Below, piece by piece: positions 46,394 through 59,346 of a stretch of DNA of 64,000 nt; the first letter of the stretch is position 1, and every line of letters begins with the position of its first letter. Location of the stretch: assembly GCA_014218235.1 (NCBI GenBank), contig CM024753.1:1178001-1242000 (forward strand), written 5' to 3'. The position numbers and the translations under genes were made by a program. A model generated the notes under the pieces. That model worked only from the letters and a program-made list of their open reading frames with translations. It searched no databases and was not told the origin of the DNA. This DNA is from Colocasia esculenta (lineage: Eukaryota; Streptophyta; Magnoliopsida; Alismatales; Araceae).

Positions 46394-47881
46394 ATCTCTT
46401 ATGAGAATTCTGAATGTCTTATCCTTTTACTTGCAAGGAGAGGACTCTTTATAGGTGATCTTATGTGGTTCCGTTAGACCTCTTAGTTGTGAAAGAGTGA
46501 AAACTCTTCCTAAGTGTATGACTTTTAGAAAGAAAGTCAAAGTTGAACTTTCTTTAAAAGACATGTCGTTCGAGGATACAAAATCATCTTAGTTTCGAGG
46601 TCGTGGCCGAATCGTAAGTGTTCTAGTTGAACCTCGATCCATGTTGGACATGCGCTATGCCGTCGCCACGACGTGCGGAGATTTAATGGGCCACTTCTCT
46701 TGGGCTGAGATGGCGACCCATCATATAATTTTAAAATCTTTGACCGAAGTAAAACGCAAGAATATTTTAAAAAAATTAAAAATACTTGAAAACAAGAGGA
46801 TAAGGAGGTCGTCGGACTCGTGATGGCGTCATCGGGCGCCGCGTAACGGAAGCCCGTCATACCCGACGGCGGAGGGGACACGCCGGCTGAGTTAATTGCC
46901 AGCTCATCCCGTTCTGGCTGTTCTCACCGCGCCGGTCGCTCATCCGACGGCTATAAACGCATATAGTACACGTGTCGCCCCCACCTCTCCCGATGCCTCA
47001 CCCAACCCACCCCCACTGCTCCCCCCCCCCCCACACCCTGTGTTATTTCTTTGGCTTCTTTATTCGGGCTTTTCTGACATAAAAGGTAGCAACAACGCCT
47101 CGGGAGATGTGATACTAACCAACTACCGGGACCGCGAGAGGCCAGAAATTACCAAAACGCCCTCCATCAGCCCGATCTCGAACGGCGCCATCCGTTGGAT
47201 CGGATCCGTGGGGGCGAGGGACCACCGTGGGGTACCACACCGAGCGGACGGGAGAGATTAACGGCGGGGGAGGACCTCGGGGGACGCGCTTCCGTCAAAC
47301 GGGGCCGCGTCTGGTGGAACCACTGCAACCACCGCTTTTTTAATAAATTTTATTATTCCCCAGCCAATTTTATTTTCTAATTTGTATCTTATAATATATA
47401 TATTTTAATCGATTCGCGCGTTTTAAGTACTCGTCTCGTTGCTCCTTTTTTCGGTTTTCCAAAGCCTCCCCGCTGCCGCTCCCCCTCTCTCCTCTCTCTC
47501 TCTCTCCTCCGCTATCTCTCTCTGACTCCTTCTCCCTCCTCCGGAGAGGGTCGGGGGGCTCCGGCGTGTGGTCTGCGGCTTCCGGCGGCGAGGGGCTGCG
47601 GGTTGGCTTCTCGTCGTCGAGGTTCTGTGGCGGAGGCTCCGAATTCGGCGGTAGGTTGGAGGGGAGTCGCTCTCTCTTGGCGTGCGGGAGGAGGCGTCCG
47701 ATCTCGGCTTGGAATACCTTCCTGGAGGGTAATGCAGGTTGGGGCTACCGGGGCGGCGGCGGTGGTTGTCGTTTAGAGGCTTGCTGCGGCGTGTTTCTTC
47801 TTTGGAGGAGGCGGGCTGGGGTTGTTTGGAGGGGTTGCCTGGGCGGAGGGGGGTCCCCGTCCTCGTGGGGATCGGGATGAG
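46394..47881 (+). promoter_or_regulatory. Promoter and 5' leader of the JMJ706-type gene
   Basis: From about 46800 the sequence becomes GC-rich. A (C)n run lies near 47022-47031 and a CT-rich leader at about 47460-47540. GC- and G-rich leader sequence then runs to the ATG at 47882-47884. An out-of-frame ATG starts five bases upstream of the main start (47877). No obvious TATA box is placed close to the leader. Confidence 0.45.
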
Positions 47882-50800
47882 ATGGTAAGTCGGCGTGATC
47901 TCAGAATTCTGCCTGTTTTGCTTCCTGTTTCTCTCTTCTCTCTGCCTTTGACCCGCTCCGCTTTGGCAGAGGGAGTCGTGGTTGTTGGGTGTGGGTTGGT
48001 TGGCGTGGTGGTTTTGGGTTCTTTGGGTGAGGAATCTTCTTATTTTGTAGCAAGGATTGTGGGATCTGTACGTGAAAATTCGACCTCATTTGGCCGGGTC
48101 ATTGGCTCTGGCGGATAGGACGGGAAACAGGGAATGTTTCGACGAGTTGTGTCCTTCTTTGTTAAATCTGTTTATTGAGTCTTCGGAAAGCAGTTCCTTT
48201 TTCCCATTCTGGGGGATGCAATGGCCCAAGTACCCTGTTGCATTCCCCGACCCTCTTTGTATTCTCTGACCAGGAATTCAAATTTTAATTTAAGACAAGG
48301 TTATGTGAAATTGCCAAATTTTAGTTTGGACAAGGTTATGTGGAATTCGGTATTTCGAGAATTACATAGACCCTCCTCTGATGGGAAAATTGGCGGATGA
48401 GACTGGTTTGGGTTGTCATTGGTAGAAGAAGGAAAGAAAATCGTAGATGTTGGAAATCCTTTCATGGGCCTTAAGAGTGGCGGTGCAGGGTACAATTGAA
48501 AACTTTGAAAATAATTGCCATGCATGTTTTTGTGTGTGGTACATATCGTTTCACGAGGGTGGGATTTCATATTGTTGCTGGTGCTCAAAATCCTAAATCT
48601 GGCATCCATTAAATTCACCAAATCGGCCAATTTCGGGACCATGACTAGAAGGATGTCAAGGTGCTTTAATTAGGTTCCTGGCTAATCTTTTTGGGGCATC
48701 TTTTGCATATCTTGCTGTAGGTAATTGGTCCAATGATTGGAAATAGGGTCAAGGTGCTTTAATTAGGTTGCTGTCTAATCTCTGTCGCATCTTTTGAATA
48801 TCTTGCTGGAGGCGTGCTCACACCCTGGCTAACTAGAATTTTACTTTTTTTAATCCTTATTATATGAAGAAAACGAAAATATCTGCTTGCTAGGATTTCT
48901 AATATCTGCTTGCTAGGATATCATAAGTTACACAATAATTTCTGCCTGTTTATTTTTTCTTGCTTTCAAATGACATTTAGTGACGTAGATCCCCTTATCA
49001 TGTATATGTTCAGTTTTCTTGAAAAGGAACAAAATTGTTAATTACGAGAAAGTGTGAAGATGGAATTCTCATATACAGGAAGTGACTGATTATGTTATGT
49101 CTCATCTAAAGAATATTCTAGATGAGGCCACATATAGTGCCGTAGTGCACATACAATATATATTTGCCAGGGAATAAGTTGCAGATGATGAAGTATTATC
49201 TTTCTGTTAAGCATCTTTGGAATTAGATGCATTTTTTCTTGGGAGGGGGAAGGGGGTTGGGGATGTTGGAGACGTGCAAGAATTCAAAAGCACCACCCCA
49301 GGACTCCACCTAAGTTCCATTTAGGCAATATTTATGCTGAGTAAAAGATCTGGGAAGGGAAAATTAAATGTTCCCTCCTCTTCCTCTTCAATGGTTAAGT
49401 GCAATCATTTGCACCCAAAAACAGTGGAAACCAGGTCTCTGTCACCTTCTTCCTTTTGGCCTCTTCATGCCACATAAATTCAGTGCAGAGCAGTTTATCC
49501 TCCAAGTAGTGGTGAATTGTTCTGTTGATAAATATCTCCTGCCTTTTTGTTTTCTTTTCTTCAGTGTTCATTACCTGCACAAGAGTACAAAAACTAAAGA
49601 AAATGATTCTTTTTTCTACTAATTTTTTGATGGGAAATGGGTTACATGGCTTCGGTACTGCACTAGTGCATTAGTAGTTCAGTAACGACACCCAGATTAT
49701 CAGTTTGTAGTTTAGTGCTTTCCATGCTTTTTAAATTGAAATCAAAGGACAGGAGACTCTGGATACCATGTGATAGGATATCTATATCATGATAGTTTCC
49801 AAGAAACTGGAAACTTTTTGGAATAGTTTACCCAGCAGTAATTAGACCATTAATGGTTACTTTTGGAAAAGAAAATAGGCCACCAGCTGTTGATTGATAA
49901 ATCATGACTCATCTACTTCGTGTTTCTTATCTATGTCATTTTAGCTCCAGCCTTTAACAGTACAATACAAACACTTCATTTGAACTCCTGTTGAAAGGCA
50001 GTAATCAGTGTCATTTACTGAATTGGCAGAGAAGGCCTAAAAAAATTCCCGTAACACTCTTCACATACATTATATTACTGAAAGAAACATGCCGTGGGTA
50101 TACATCCAGGCTTCTGATCTAACAAGATGATCGATCCGAAACCTTGCACTCTCATATCCTCCTTTTTTATAGTAGAATACTTCTCCAACATGCAACCTTA
50201 TTGATATATCATGTTTGTAGTGAAAATGAAGAAAAAGGCTTAGTGAGACTGCTTATTAATTTTAGGTTGTGAAAGATCAAATCCATATTTAGTTCCTTTT
50301 GCTCATACTAAGTTGTTGATGATAGGCAGTACAAGTATGTCTAGTTCTGTTTCTACATAAGGAATAAGGGAGGAAAATGTCTTTTTTCCCCCTCTTCCTT
50401 CTTTTAAAATGTTTTCTATTAAACTTCTTTGTTATGCAGGTGGAAGGAAGGGCTTGTTCATCTAGAGAGGTTAAGAATGGGTTAGAAATTCTTAAGCACA
50501 AAAGACTCCAGCAATTAAAATCAGGTGTTGCATCTGGAGCAGATGTTTCTAGTATGATGACCAGAAGTGGAGGGGATGCTCTGAGAGCCTCTTCTTCATA
50601 TGGAATGACACTGCATGGCAATGCTGATGGATTTTCTCGAAACCGAAATGCTTCTACTGCAAGGGATGCTTTTGCAAAGCACAAGGTTGAAAAGTTTGAT
50701 ATGTCTAATTTAGAATGGATTGATAAGGTTCCTGAATGTCCAGTCTATTGTCCAACAAAAGAGGAGTTCGAGGATCCTCTCATTTACCTGCAACAAATTG

Positions 50801-53800
50801 CTCCTGAAGCTTCAAAATTCGGTAATTTCCATTTTATGAAGATGTTGCTTCTCAATAGACAATATGCCTACTTGTGATTATTGTATGTTACATTTTCATA
50901 AGTATATTCTGTTGGATATGCTTTGAAAAACCACAGGCATGATGCTCTTTGTCAGGCAGGTAGCTGTTAACTTAAAGGATTTCCTATTCCTCTGTTAACT
51001 TAGAGGATTCTCTATTCCTCATTTTCCAGTTTTTATAATTCTAACATAATTTTCTTTAATCTGTAGAAAGTTTCTCGCAATTTTTGAAGGCAAGTTCTTA
51101 CAATTTGCTATAGTAGTAGACCAATATTTGTTTTAGAATTTATATCCTGTAGGAAGATCTTCTGTCCCATGTATACATTTTGCATTCTAGTGCTTAAACT
51201 TGCTAGACTAGAAGTACATCTATGTTTACATGTCGAACTCACATTTTGAAAGAAGATATACTGTTCCTTCCTAGATGCTAAATACTCTAATCCTAAAAGA
51301 GTAATGTGGAAAACATGTTCTATCACTCTTCTCTGTCATTTTACTGAATCTGCTAGTCATCTTCATAGTTCAAACAGTGTTTTTTTAACCATACATATTT
51401 AATGTTAACTATCATCCAGACTGAATAAGTTCGATTCCCCATATCTATTTTACTTCACAATGTTCTATAGACCTTATTTGGGCTATAATGCTCTAGGTAT
51501 TTGCAAGATAGTATCCCCATTGAGTGCTTCCGTACCTGCTGGGATAGTGTTAATGAAGGAGAAAGGCGGCTTCAAGTTTACCACAAGGGTGCACCTCTCC
51601 GATTGGCTGAGTGGGATTCAGACGATAAAATCACATTTTTCATGAGTGGAAGGTAAGCATTTGATTCAATGCTAAGAGGAAGCATTTTACTTTCTTATAT
51701 GTATGTGAGTGTTGAGATGGCCTTGCAGAAATTATACGTTTCGTGATTTTGAGAAAGTGGCGAACAAAGTGTTTTCCAGAAGATACTCAAGTGCAGGATG
51801 CCTTCCAGCAAAATACGTGGAGGAGGAATTTTGGAATGAAATAGCTTGTGGAAAGATGGAATCTGTTGAATATGCATGTGATGTTGATGGCAGTGCCTTC
51901 TCATCATCGCCTAATGATCAACTGGGGAAAAGCAAATGGAACCTCAAGGTGAGCATTACTTTCACTTTTTGTGTCACCTGCTGATAGAATTTTAAGACTG
52001 CAACATTGACTACTGCTATAGCAGGCAGAATTGTATTGCTTATCTTTCACCTGATTCTAATATATGGGGTTTATGTGTGTGTGTTTTATCAATGTCATTA
52101 ATCCTGTTATTTGACCCTTCATTTCTATTTGTTGCACTTTCTCTTCCCTTGATAGCATGAGGTGTTTCTAACACCCCTACCCAGATAAGAAACTGAGAGT
52201 TATTGATGGTGTGCCATCTCACATCTGCATTAGTCAGCCTCAAGCTCTCAGGACACACTCAAGCCTTGATATGCTGATCTTATCCTTAAATTAATTTATT
52301 TGATTGCTGCACATATCCTATTGCAGGTTTTGCAGTTCATGTTCTTTCATTTATTTATGTTTGGATTTCTCCCTATTTTTTCTCGTAGTTAACCAAACAA
52401 TTCTTAAGCAATAAGATTTACCATATCAACTATCATTAACACTTCTTCTTAATAACTGGTATCTTATTTGTCTTTTCGCTTCTTATTCATGATCAGACAC
52501 TTTCTCGGCTGCCAAAATCTATACTGAGGCTCCTCGGAATAGCAATACCGGTATTTTCTTGGCATTCTTTTCAAAGTTTGACAGTTATGTATTCCTCGTA
52601 AGCAGCTTTTTAGCTTCTGTTCTTAGCAAATCTTTTTTCTTTCTTTTCAGGGAGTAACTGATCCCATGCTTTACATAGGGATGCTATTTAGTATGTTTGC
52701 CTGGCATGTGGAAGATCACTATCTGTACAGGTAATTGTGTATCCTTGGAATAGGACATGAAGTCTTCCTTTCTTCATATTAAAATAAATTATAGCTATGT
52801 CGATATTTGACAATTACCCATCATAAGTAATTATCCTCTGAAGCAAAAGCACAATGTCTACTTGAATATAGTCATCTAATACTTGGTTGTGACCACTATT
52901 TGTTCTACCAGCATAAATTATCATCACTGTGGTGCATCAAAGACATGGTATGGCATTCCTGGACGTGCCGCTCTTGACTTTGAAAAGGTTGTAAGGCAGC
53001 ATGTTTATGCTCATGAAATTTTATCAACTGATGGAGAAGATGCAACATTTGATGTCCTTCTTGGAAAAACAACCATGTTTCCACCAAATATTTTGTTGGA
53101 ACATGATGTCCCTGTGTACAAAGCAATACAGAAGCCTGGCGAGTTTGTCATCACCTTTCCCCGGGCATATCATGCAGGTTTTAGTCATGGTAAGATGATG
53201 TTCTGGTCTATGTATTATTTATGCATAAACCATCCACTAGATTATGTGCTGCAAGACAAAAATTTGCATTTGGAACTGACTGAATGGATTTTATATTATG
53301 ATTATATTTTTCAGGATTTAATTGTGGCGAGGCGGTTAATTTTGCAATTGGTGATTGGTTTCCATTGGGAGAAGTGGCTAGTCAGCGGTACGCAGTCCTT
53401 AACAGGGTGCCACTTCTGCCTCATGAGGAGCTTCTCTGCAAAGAAGCAATGCTTCTGTATAAAAGACTGTCTGATCCCGAAAATACAGATCTTTCAACTG
53501 ATGATACAGTTTCCCATCATTGCACCAAAGTTTCATTTGTGCAACTAATGCGTTTCCAGCATCGTGCCCGTTGGACTTTGAGGAAATCAGGAACACAAGC
53601 ATACTATTCTCCAATTATCATGGCAATACTCTATGCCACATTTGCAAACGAGACTGCTACATAGCTTATGTCAAATGCCACTGTTATGAACATCCTATCT
53701 GTCTTAGACATGGTACACATATAGCATAGTACTTTATACTTTTTTAAGTCAATTTTTCTGCTCTTTCCCCTTTGATTCACTTGCTACTAATCAATTTGTA

Positions 53801-55779
53801 TTTCCTGTTTATCAAATCCAGAGACAGACATGGACAGATGTCAATGTGGGCAAAATCGAATTATCTTTCTAAGGGAGAATATTTTAGAAATGGAAGCTGC
53901 ATCTCAGAGGTTTGAACAGGATGAAGGAATACTAGCAGAGGCTAAGAAGCCGTTACTAGTTGAAGATAAGCCATGCATGCAACGATATTTTTCATCCTGC
54001 AGTGAAGAAGATGGATATACTCCATATTGTGATTTTGACATGGATGTGAGGAGGCTTGATGATCTAGATCAATCTCATATTCAATCCTATGGTTCTGATT
54101 TGTTGTCAGAAAGCATGCTTACATCGAATATTGAAAATGAGTGTGTTAAGTATGGGTCACCTGAGCATAATCTTTCATCAGTGACATCAAATATATGTTC
54201 ACCACTAAGGATGGATGGAAACTCATTGAATAATGATGTAAGTTTTAGGACAACGTCCTTCACTCACCACCCTTAGTGTTTGACACTTTTCTTCATTGTT
54301 CAATACTCAAAAGAAGAACTAATATTTTCAAGCCATTTATACTTCTCTTTCTCGTGGCACAGGGATCCTTCAACAGGACAAGGATAGTCCAAGATGAAGA
54401 CTATGGTGAAGTATCAGGCAGCACATACAATCCTGCCTTGTCATCGAACAAGTGTTTAGGAAACAGTCATGGTTCTCACGGCGGAGAAGCATTTCAAGAA
54501 AGTGATGACTCAGACTCAGAAGTATTTAGGGTTAAACGTAGGTCCATTTTCAAAGTAGAGAGGAAAACCTCCACCACTGTAATGAGCTCTAGTTTCTGTA
54601 AGCAGCAGGTTGGTTTACCGTCCATACTCCATTTTAGATACTGATATTTCTGTCTATTTTGTACATGCAGTTTGATGATTGATCTCCAACAATTTCCTTT
54701 CCTTTCTCACTTAATTTTGCATCATTCTGTTATTTATAAAATGTTGCTAACAGTGTTTTATCTGTATGTCCAGCATAGAAACATAGTTATTAAACATCAA
54801 TTGATCTACTTTAATTCACAGTAATACTAATTTTGTGTTGGGGGATATCTCTATATGCATCCTGGAGTTGCAATACAAGGATATGGACAGGTTGCAAAGT
54901 TGGAAATAAAGACTTACTGACTTTGGTTCTGATAAACTACCAGAATTAAGTTGGAAAGGATTTTTCCTGATCTCCATTCTGTTTTTGACATTTTCTTGGT
55001 TCAGAGAGCAGTAAGAGAAAATTCAAATCCCTTTGGAGATGTGAAGCCCCAGAGATGGACCATTTGTACTGTTGCAGTATTGTGTGATCTACAGATCCTA
55101 CCTAACAACACAGTTGAAGAGTAATTTATAGGCAGGACATATAAACTATATGAGAACATTGGGAAGTTCGATAATCAATTGGAAAGCATCACTGTTGAGA
55201 ATATGAGTGAAAACCACATATGAACTATATAGCCATTGATTACATGCACTATTGTCGCTGTATATGCTATTCTTTCACATTAGCAATCTGTGTAAACTCT
55301 AGAATATTCACAGCTTTCTGTTTCCTTTAATACCAATTAAAGGTCCTTTCAAATGCTTTGCCAACTGTTTGTGTTCCTTCATGTCTTTTTAGGGCTTGAA
55401 ACGTCTGAAGAGGCTCCACCCTGATGGAAAATCATTGCAGTTCTCACCATTGGATTGCATTTCTGAGAAAGCAAACAATTATTTTCTTCCCCCTGTTCAC
55501 TCCAAAGAAGCCCCGGTTTCCACTTTCAGGAGAAACGCCTGCGGAGTTGTTCTTCCCCTTTCAATTAAGGTCAAACCACAATTATCAGATTCAAAGGTAG
55601 TCAAGGATGAGGATACCATGCAGCTGACAGCAAGGGAAACCAGAAGAGACACTTCCCAGCTTTTCTCAGGGGGATCCGTCAGAGAACCACCTCCCCTTGA
55701 AATCGGGCCAAAGCGGTTAAAAGTTAGAGGCCCATCACTTCCTAATGGTAGCAGCGAACAGGGTAGTTTGGACATCTGA
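47882..55779 (+). CDS. JMJ706: JmjN/JmjC-domain histone lysine demethylase (JMJ706/KDM4-like)
   Basis: Nuclear Fe(II)/2-oxoglutarate demethylase; the rice relative acts on H3K9 methylation. Exons: 47882-47884 (ATG only), 50440-50821, 51497-51652, 51729-51948, 52497-52550, 52651-52730, 52912-53189, 53315-53712, 53822-54237, 54363-54608, 55393-55779, all GT-AG, about 873 residues. JmjN is about residues 99-140 (CPVYCPTKEEFEDPLIYLQQ). The JmjC iron ligands are His and Glu of WHVEDHYLYS (about 291 and 293) and the distal His of HAGFSHGFNCGEAVNFA (about 391). The 2-oxoglutarate Lys is likely in SKTWYGIPG. A Cys-rich C5HC2-like finger follows (CHICKRDCYIAY to CQCGQN), then a disordered C-terminus with a KRLKRL basic patch. 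Single-base losses break the frame at about 51593 (exon 3) and 53613 (exon 8), both in conserved text, so consensus errors are suspected. Confidence 0.9.
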
Positions 55780-56342
55780 TCGACAGTAAGCATGGAGACT
55801 TCCACGGGCGATTCTTTCGGGAATGTCCTTTTAGAGAATGATTGATGAAAGACATGTTGCTGACTCCAATTTCTAACTGGGTTCTAACAACACGGACAGA
55901 AGATTGACACGGGGGTTGCAATTAACAGGAGTCCTAGAAGAGGAAAGAACGACTAGCTGATTCTTTGTGACGGACCTCAAATTGAGGCACCGGCACCACC
56001 AGATTCTCAAGGTTCTCGGCCATGGCCTTTTTATGTCTCGGGGCAGGGGACCTTTCAATGACAGATGCATAGCTGTTTCGTAGGTTCAAATTTGTATTTG
56101 GACAACATGATTTGATCGATTCTTGTAAGTGGGCATTCCACTATCAGCAGTGCAGTCTAGTGTTCCCATTTGATGTCTTAATGTTCATTTATTCTTTCAT
56201 GTCACTTTGTCCTGTATATTGAATAAAAGGCAATTGCAGGCCTCTGTGCCATTCAACAGCTAGTTTGGGTCCTCATGGAAAGAAGTCTCTGTCTTTGTTT
56301 TAAGTAATGTCCTTGCTGGGGAAAATTAGCAGGTTCGAAGGC
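55780..56342. other. JMJ706-type 3' UTR and flank
   Basis: Downstream of the TGA at 55777-55779. AATAAA-like text (GAATAAAAGG) near 56220 could be the polyadenylation signal. No further gene. Confidence 0.5.
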
Positions 56343-56559
56343 ATGGACGGACCCCCACTCAATTTTTTTTCTTCTAAAATGACCATATAAATTAGAGGTT
56401 TGATGAGTTTTTATATAAGAGGTGACTCCGTTGAATTGTCTCGGTGGTGTCACCCCATATATAATATATTTATTTATATTAGATATAATATATTATTAAT
56501 ATAAATATTAAAAAATAATTTAAGTGATTCCACTAAATAAAATTTTTGTATCTGTCCAT
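56343..56559. mobile_element. MITE with 10-bp target duplication downstream of the demethylase gene
   Basis: Ends are ATGGACGGAC and, reverse-complemented, ATGGACAGAT. A perfect 10-bp direct repeat GTTCGAAGGC flanks it (56333-56342 and 56560-56569), suggesting a Mutator-like insertion of 9-11 bp target length. The interior is AT-rich and non-coding. Confidence 0.65.
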
Positions 56560-56569
56560 GTTCGAAGGC

Positions 56570-57392
56570 ACAGTTGCTGGTGGTTTAATTCTGTGAAATA
56601 AACGTCAACGAGGCCCAGGTCTTCTCTCTCTCTCTCTCTCTCTCTCAGATCCCGCCCGATAAACTTATATCTTCTAGAGAATTACTTGGTGCACACCGCC
56701 ACCTTCTTGATATGCGCACACACCTACGGGGGATTGGGTGTCTCATTGCAAGTAATTCTCGTATTTTTTGGCTAAGAGAAAGATTTGGAGCAAATAAGTC
56801 TTACATAGTAGCTTGTGTGGCGCCCAATATGGTGCCACACGAGTTATCATGTAAGTTGGTGGATTGGGGAGCAATAAGCGGCGGCGGTGGCGGAGAGATT
56901 CAAAGTCACTATTTTGGCGTCTAAAGTTTATATTTTGGAGTCCAAGATTTATATTTTTGAGTTTAAATCACTATTAAAAATCTAGTTAATATTTTAAATT
57001 CTAAAAGTAATATTTTTTAGCTTAAAATTATATTTTTGAAGCCCAATATTTATATTTTATAGCTCAATTGTTCACCACTAACCGTTGTTACCGGTTGTCG
57101 ATCGTCACCTGTCGCCCACTTCTTCTCTTGTTTGGCAACCCACATGGCATCCAACTTGATGCCCATACAAACTGTCATATTTGATAACTAAATAATGGTC
57201 GAACTAGCGGAGATTTGCCAATAATTTAAGAGAGTAACTTGGTGCTCATTAGTGTGAGACACCAAAAATTATGCTTTGCACTTTGAAAAGTACAACTCCA
57301 CCACGTCTAAGTGTATTTCGAAAAGTCTATTGATCTACTTTGCGTGACTCACTATGTTGTACTGTGCCACTTTTTTTTTTTATATAGTTTTA
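56570..57392. other. Intergenic DNA
   Basis: A (CT)n tract at about 56621-56646 is followed by AT-rich sequence in which TATATTTT-GAG/AAGCCC phrases recur (about 56920-57070). No gene supported. Confidence 0.5.
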
Positions 57393-58239
57393 GCCCTTGT
57401 TTGGTATCGAAATTGGAGGAGATATCCCCAGCCTATCATAAAATTGATGTTTGATATCACCAAATTGATGGTGATATCCTCGTGATAGGTTGGCCCAAGA
57501 TATCCCTAGAAACAAGGATATCCCCAGGGATAAATCATTCCCACTTTTGTGTGGGAATGATCTATCCCATCTAAATATCTCCACTTTTTTTGGTAGGTTT
57601 TCTCCTTCACCCAAACTACCTCTTGAAGGTTGACACGTGTGGAGAGAGGGGAACTACAAATCTTGGTCGCTTCAAATGATCTCGCCAAGGAGTGGAAGCT
57701 CCTGAACCAACCATGGCGTGATCCGTGGGTCATGACTTCCTATTCTTGCTGTGCACCCTGTTTGTAGGTAATTGTGAGGCTCGTACTAACTTCACTTGAT
57801 CTGTTGAATTTTCTCAATATTTTTAATGACATTTTGATTCATTGGGTTTGACGTTGTTAGATCAAATAATCTTTTGAATTCTCGTTCACATGTAGTTCAG
57901 ATTGTTGTCGTTTATGTTTGTTGATTCGTTTGATCTTTACAGGGGAAGAGTTCTCTCGCCATGATGTGGTTGAGTCTTGTTCCGTGCATTTCTTTATCGA
58001 TAGAACAAGCGTACGTCATGTCAAAAATATGTTCTTATGCGATGTGTTTATTTTTTCTAGTGTATACTCATCATTTCCAACCGCTTATCCCCACTCTTGT
58101 CTTCTTTTGTACCAAATGTAGTTTACATATATCCTCCTTTCTTATCTTTGGCGGTATCGAAAGGTATGATGATAGACTATGGTATAGGAGATGACATATC
58201 CCCTATCCCCATTGTTTTTATCCTGATATCAAATAGGGC
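57393..58239. mobile_element. Candidate Harbinger-like element
   Basis: The left end GCCCTTGTTTGGTATC is matched by the right end, reverse-complemented GCCCTATTTGATATC. The left is preceded by TTA, but the right is followed by TAT, so the target duplication is not intact. GATATCC/GGGATA phrases recur within it. There is no transposase, and I recognise no captured gene in the middle. Confidence 0.45.
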
Positions 58240-58293
58240 TATCCTGTTAAGTCGACATAGTAGGATAACTTATCCCAATTATTCGAGGTAGAA

Positions 58294-58372
58294 CAAAGAC
58301 TCAACTTTTCAAAGCAAGGAAATAATAAGACCAAAGACTCAACTTTTCAAAGCAAAGAAAAAATAAGACTTA
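58294..58372. repeat. Tandem duplication of a 41-bp unit
   Basis: CAAAGACTCAACTTTTCAAA begins two adjacent copies that differ at a few bases. Confidence 0.85.
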
Positions 58373-58479
58373 CTTTTCATATCAAAAAGAAAAAAAAACT
58401 TTATCTGTATCAGAAACGGGCACCAGCTAGTCAACGTTAGAGTTTAGACAAGTCTCATCTACACAGACAGACACAGCCA

Positions 58480-58925
58480 AACAGGACTGTCCTCACGAAG
58501 GAAGAAGGGTTCCTTGTATGGCCGGGCACGCTGTGCCACGGTGCAGAGCTTCTCAACCTTGGCTTTCCGGACAAGGGGGCGCCCAGCACGGCCCATCCCC
58601 CGCCGCCAGTCTGGCGTGCGCGAAGTTGGTGGCGCACAGGCAACTCACCGAGGGCGGGGGAACCCGTCGCTCCAGTCTCCCTGTTGGGCGAATCTTGCAA
58701 GTTTTGCGGTCAGCAGCCCTTCGCGACTCCTGTTGTCGTTGGAAGAAGAAAGCTCCTTTCTTGAAGCTTCCACTTCCAGATTTCCTCGACCCAGGACTGC
58801 GCTCCCTCCTCGAGGATTCCCCGCACGCATATCCCATCCGCGATTCGTCCACGGCAAGCATCAAACCAGCCCGAATCCTCGGCGGGTTCAGACGGTCACC
58901 ATTTAGGTGAGAGCTGCCATTTCCT

Positions 58926-58958
<33 letters not shown>

Positions 58959-59343
58959 TCGTCTTATTTCCTGTTTCTTGGTAAAGACTGCATCTTGTGG
59001 AGGTGTTTGCTCTTGGCGGGGTCCGTAATTTAGCTGGTGTCGGCACACCTGGTCGCTGTTTGAGATCTGGATTTCCCTTTCGGTGTTCGGCTCTGATTAG
59101 GTTTGGTTTCTTCTTGCTTCCATTCTACTGGGTTTTTCCTTGGTTTGTGTTGGAGTTTCTTGTGTTCCCTCTTGTCAGTTTTGGATGGATAACCTGTTCC
59201 TTGTGGTAGTATTATTCATGTGAACTCGTACTCTCTTTTACTCAAATGAATCCAGTGAGGAAGAATGAAGAGGGCATGCGTGGTGGGCGGTTGCATGAGT
59301 TTTATTTCCTTGATGAACTTGCAGAGGATATAATTTGAGCAAT
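58480..59343 (+). other. GC-rich leader-like region with (C)31 run
   Basis: GC-rich DNA with two overlapping 130-residue plus-strand ORFs that have no recognised domain. At about 58905 a GTGAGAG donor-like site follows ATTTAG, then a long C-run (58927-58957) and T-rich intron-like sequence. It resembles a 5' exon plus intron start, but no matching downstream exon was found before the Harbinger element. It may be the leader of a gene disrupted here. Confidence 0.35.
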
Positions 59344-59346
59344 TTA

